Assembly: GCA_937899995.1 (NCBI GenBank)
Contig: CALCCK010000006.1
Coordinates: 1 to 46,022, forward strand
Length of the DNA: 46,022 nt
Direction: 5' to 3'
From: an uncultured Gammaproteobacteria bacterium
GTDB taxonomy: Bacteria; Pseudomonadota; Gammaproteobacteria; PS1; Pseudothioglobaceae
This document shows, in pieces, positions 44,694 to 46,022 of the stretch. The notes under the pieces are model-generated. The model ran no database searches. It saw nothing but the letters and a program-made list of their open reading frames with translations, and had not been told where the DNA came from. The position numbers and the translations under genes were made by a program. How positions within the stretch are numbered: the first letter of the stretch is position 1; each line of letters begins with the position of its first letter.

Positions 44694-45296
44694 CTAGTAA
44701 GCTGGCGCAGGGAAATTGTTACCTTTAGCTGGAGTGTAGCCTAGGTAGCCTTGTCTGCCATAACCTTCAAAACGACCCTGGCCTCGTGATTTACCATAAT
44801 TATCAATTTGACCTTTATAGTATTGATCAGCATTGCCTGCTGCATGGCTTTTACCTTGACCAGACATGCGATTTTGTAACTCACCAGCATACTTACCATC
44901 TGCTCTTGCATAGCCAGTACCTTTAGTTTTATTGTTGGTTTTAAAATAAAGACTTACATCAGTATCATTCACCCAATTATTAACTGTGCTCATTGGGCCC
45001 CAGTTAACATCTGAATCCATTGGCCCCCAGTTAGTCATGCCATCCATTGGGCCGAAATCTGATCCTGAGTTGAAAGGACCCCAGTTAGAGCCTGAATTAA
45101 ACGGCCCAAAATTATTACCGCCAGAGAAAGGATTGAAATTAGAGTTTGAATTACCACCCCATGGCATCCAAGATTCCATTAAATTATCACTACCATTATT
45201 ATTGCTATTGTTATCCCACGGCATCCATGGTGCTGCATTAGCAATGCTAGAAGTTAATAAGCTGATCGTAAGTATAAATTTTGTCATTTTTTTCAT
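44694..45296 (-). CDS. Exported sulfur-globule-like repeat protein
   Basis: This 200-residue protein has a signal peptide (MKKMTKFILTISLLTSSIANA). The mature N-terminal half is rich in Asn, Gly, Trp, Phe, Pro and Ser and built of 9-residue units of the form xGSNWGPFN (about residues 60-105). The C-terminal half is polar and Gly/Lys/Tyr-rich, with QGKSHAAGNADQYYKGQ and RGQGRFEGYGRQGYLGY. No cysteine is present in the mature part. Composition and arrangement recall the small envelope proteins of sulfur globules (CV1/CV2) in purple sulfur bacteria. The 9-residue unit is the same as in the next gene. Role is inference from composition. Confidence 0.7.
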   Translation of the reverse strand: MKKMTKFILTISLLTSSIANAAPWMPWDNNSNNNGSDNLMESWMPWGGNSNSNFNPFSGGNNFGPFNSGSNWGPFNSGSDFGPMDGMTNWGPMDSDVNWGPMSTVNNWVNDTDVSLYFKTNNKTKGTGYARADGKYAGELQNRMSGQGKSHAAGNADQYYKGQIDNYGKSRGQGRFEGYGRQGYLGYTPAKGNNFPAPAY

Positions 45297-45382
45297 TTTA
45301 TATTCCCCAAAATAAAAAATTGCTTGTGTGGATATTATACATTAATTATATTATGAATTTATAATATATTTTTAACAGACAA

Positions 45383-45411
45383 AAAAAAGAGGCGCTTGTG
45401 CACCTCTTTTT
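45383..45411 (-). terminator. Terminator after the second sulfur-globule-like gene
   Basis: AAAGAGG and CCTCTTT pair across CGCTTGTGCA, with an A-run on one side (45381-45388) and a T-run on the other. It can act on both strands, and on the minus strand it lies 24 bases past the stop at 45435. It separates the two repeat-protein genes into distinct transcripts. Confidence 0.75.
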
Positions 45412-45434
45412 ATTAACTAATTTTTAAAAATTAA

Positions 45435-46022
45435 TTATCTTGAAGCAGCAGCTGGTGCTGGTGCGTTACCATAGTAACGATTTCTGCTATCTGCAGCAAC
45501 GGCACCCATTGCATCTGCGTAGCCTTTAGCATAAGCATCAGCTTGACCTTTAGCGAAAGCATCAGCCTGACCTTTAGCATAAGCATCAGCAACACCTTTA
45601 GCGTTAGCATCAGCAACACCAGAAGCAGTACCATCAGCAGCACCAGAAGCGTTAGTATCAGTTGTGTTTTTAGTATCAAAGTTTAAACCGAAATCAGTAT
45701 TATTCATCCAGTTGTTACCACCTTTGAAAGGACCCCAGTTTTGAGCGCCTGTAAATGGACCAGCATTAGAACCACCGCCAAAAGGACCCATGTTATTACC
45801 ACCTGAGAAAGGACCCCAGTTAGAACCGCCATCAAAAGGACCCATGTTAGAACCGCCATCAAAAGGACCCCAGTTGTTACCACCACTGATTGGACCCCAG
45901 TTATTATTACCCCAACCGCTGTTATTATTACCCCAGCCGCTGTTATTACTATGCATAAACGCAGATGCAGAAGTTGCTGCAACTACGGTAGCGATTGCTA
46001 CTACTTGTGTTAATTTTTTCAT
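45435..46022 (-). CDS. Exported sulfur-globule-like protein with two repeat domains
   Basis: The ATG is the last three bases of the window, so the gene is complete but its promoter is not visible. The 195-residue protein starts with a signal (MKKLTQVVAIATVVAATSASA). Residues 26-46 are Asn/Gly/Trp-rich. Residues 47-100 are six exact-length 9-residue units GGxNxGPFx. Residues 132-171 are five 8-residue units xAKGxADA, likely helical. It ends NRYYGNAPAPAAASR. It has no cysteine. Known sulfur globule proteins share the Gly/Asn/Trp/Tyr-rich exported character, and a sulfur oxidiser would use such a coat for stored sulfur. Function is inferred and not demonstrated. Confidence 0.72.
   Translation of the reverse strand: MKKLTQVVAIATVVAATSASAFMHSNNSGWGNNNSGWGNNNWGPISGGNNWGPFDGGSNMGPFDGGSNWGPFSGGNNMGPFGGGSNAGPFTGAQNWGPFKGGNNWMNNTDFGLNFDTKNTTDTNASGAADGTASGVADANAKGVADAYAKGQADAFAKGQADAYAKGYADAMGAVAADSRNRYYGNAPAPAAASR
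45510..45629 (-). repeat. Five 24-bp tandem repeats encoding xAKGxADA
   Basis: Five in-frame 24-bp units encode TASGVADA, NAKGVADA, YAKGQADA, FAKGQADA and YAKGYADA. The central units are nearly identical in DNA, suggesting recent tandem duplication. Confidence 0.92.
45723..45884 (-). repeat. Six 27-bp tandem repeats encoding GGxNxGPFx
   Basis: Six in-frame 27-bp units encode the 9-residue period GG(N/S)N(W/M/A)GPF(D/S/G/T/K). Several units share the silent bases of the core GGACCC on the plus strand. They are coding repeats; there are no unique spacers as in a CRISPR array. Confidence 0.92.

Noticed and set aside
45510-45884. Possible CRISPR array
   Set aside because: Repeats are contiguous, in frame and coding, without unique spacers, and there are no cas genes.
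45431-45982. Leu/Val/Met-rich overlapping frames in the sulfur-globule-like gene
   Set aside because: Out-of-frame readings of 24- and 27-bp tandem repeats stay open by periodicity; composition is not protein-like.

Overview
The window looks like a chromosomal contig from an AT-rich marine sulfur-oxidising gammaproteobacterium of the SUP05 / Candidatus Thioglobus / bivalve thiotrophic-symbiont type. I infer this from protein flavour, the dense low-GC layout, the UbiH-family, PntAB and SulP genes, and two tandem sulfur-globule-like secreted proteins at the right end. No marker gene here fixes the genus. The first 91 bases are not biological: bases 34-91 are a complete Illumina P5/TruSeq adapter after a T-rich run, and they are falsely fused to a truncated argD.

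Layout. 92-1662 (+): argD (partial) and argF. 1659-8570 (-): queH, a small HolD-like gene and leuA in one overlapping operon, then pssA, then ilvC-ilvH-ilvB. 8632-16629 (-): lpxC, ftsA, dusA, pncC, pepN, uppP and a MidA-type methyltransferase. ftsZ is missing from its usual place between ftsA and lpxC, and pepN appears to start at AUU. 16646-20327 (+): folM-like, a short RNase E with a long leader, and aroE. 20316-22157 (-): pdxH and a UbiH/UbiM-family hydroxylase, then a small membrane methyltransferase (+).

22618-31444 is the accessory, envelope-oriented part: an exported nine-repeat Sel1 protein, a small exported glycine-rich protein, tRNA-Val, pyrF, a short Sel1 protein, two paralogous secreted/lipoprotein genes of the 17-kDa glycine-zipper type, a DsbA-like thiol oxidoreductase, tRNA-Arg, a holin-like membrane protein, and three related lipoproteins. 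Two of the lipoproteins carry long coiled coils, and two have matching promoters.

31630-44343 returns to core metabolism: aroC, a SulP transporter, an unusual exported small heat-shock protein, queE-uvrB (-), an aspartate-type aminotransferase, YgiQ (-) and pntAB. 44442-46022 holds a 12-bp tandem repeat, tRNA-Asn and two repeat-rich exported sulfur-globule-like proteins.

Together the genes cover arginine, branched-chain and aromatic amino-acid synthesis, queuosine modification (QueE and QueH; the tRNA-Asn here has a G34 anticodon and would be a substrate), envelope and lipid synthesis, and DNA repair. The most unusual parts are the lipoprotein cluster with its duplicated promoters, the two sulfur-globule-like proteins, the secreted Hsp20, the ftsA-lpxC junction without ftsZ and the AUU start of pepN. 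I saw no CRISPR array, transposase, prophage module or toxin-antitoxin pair.
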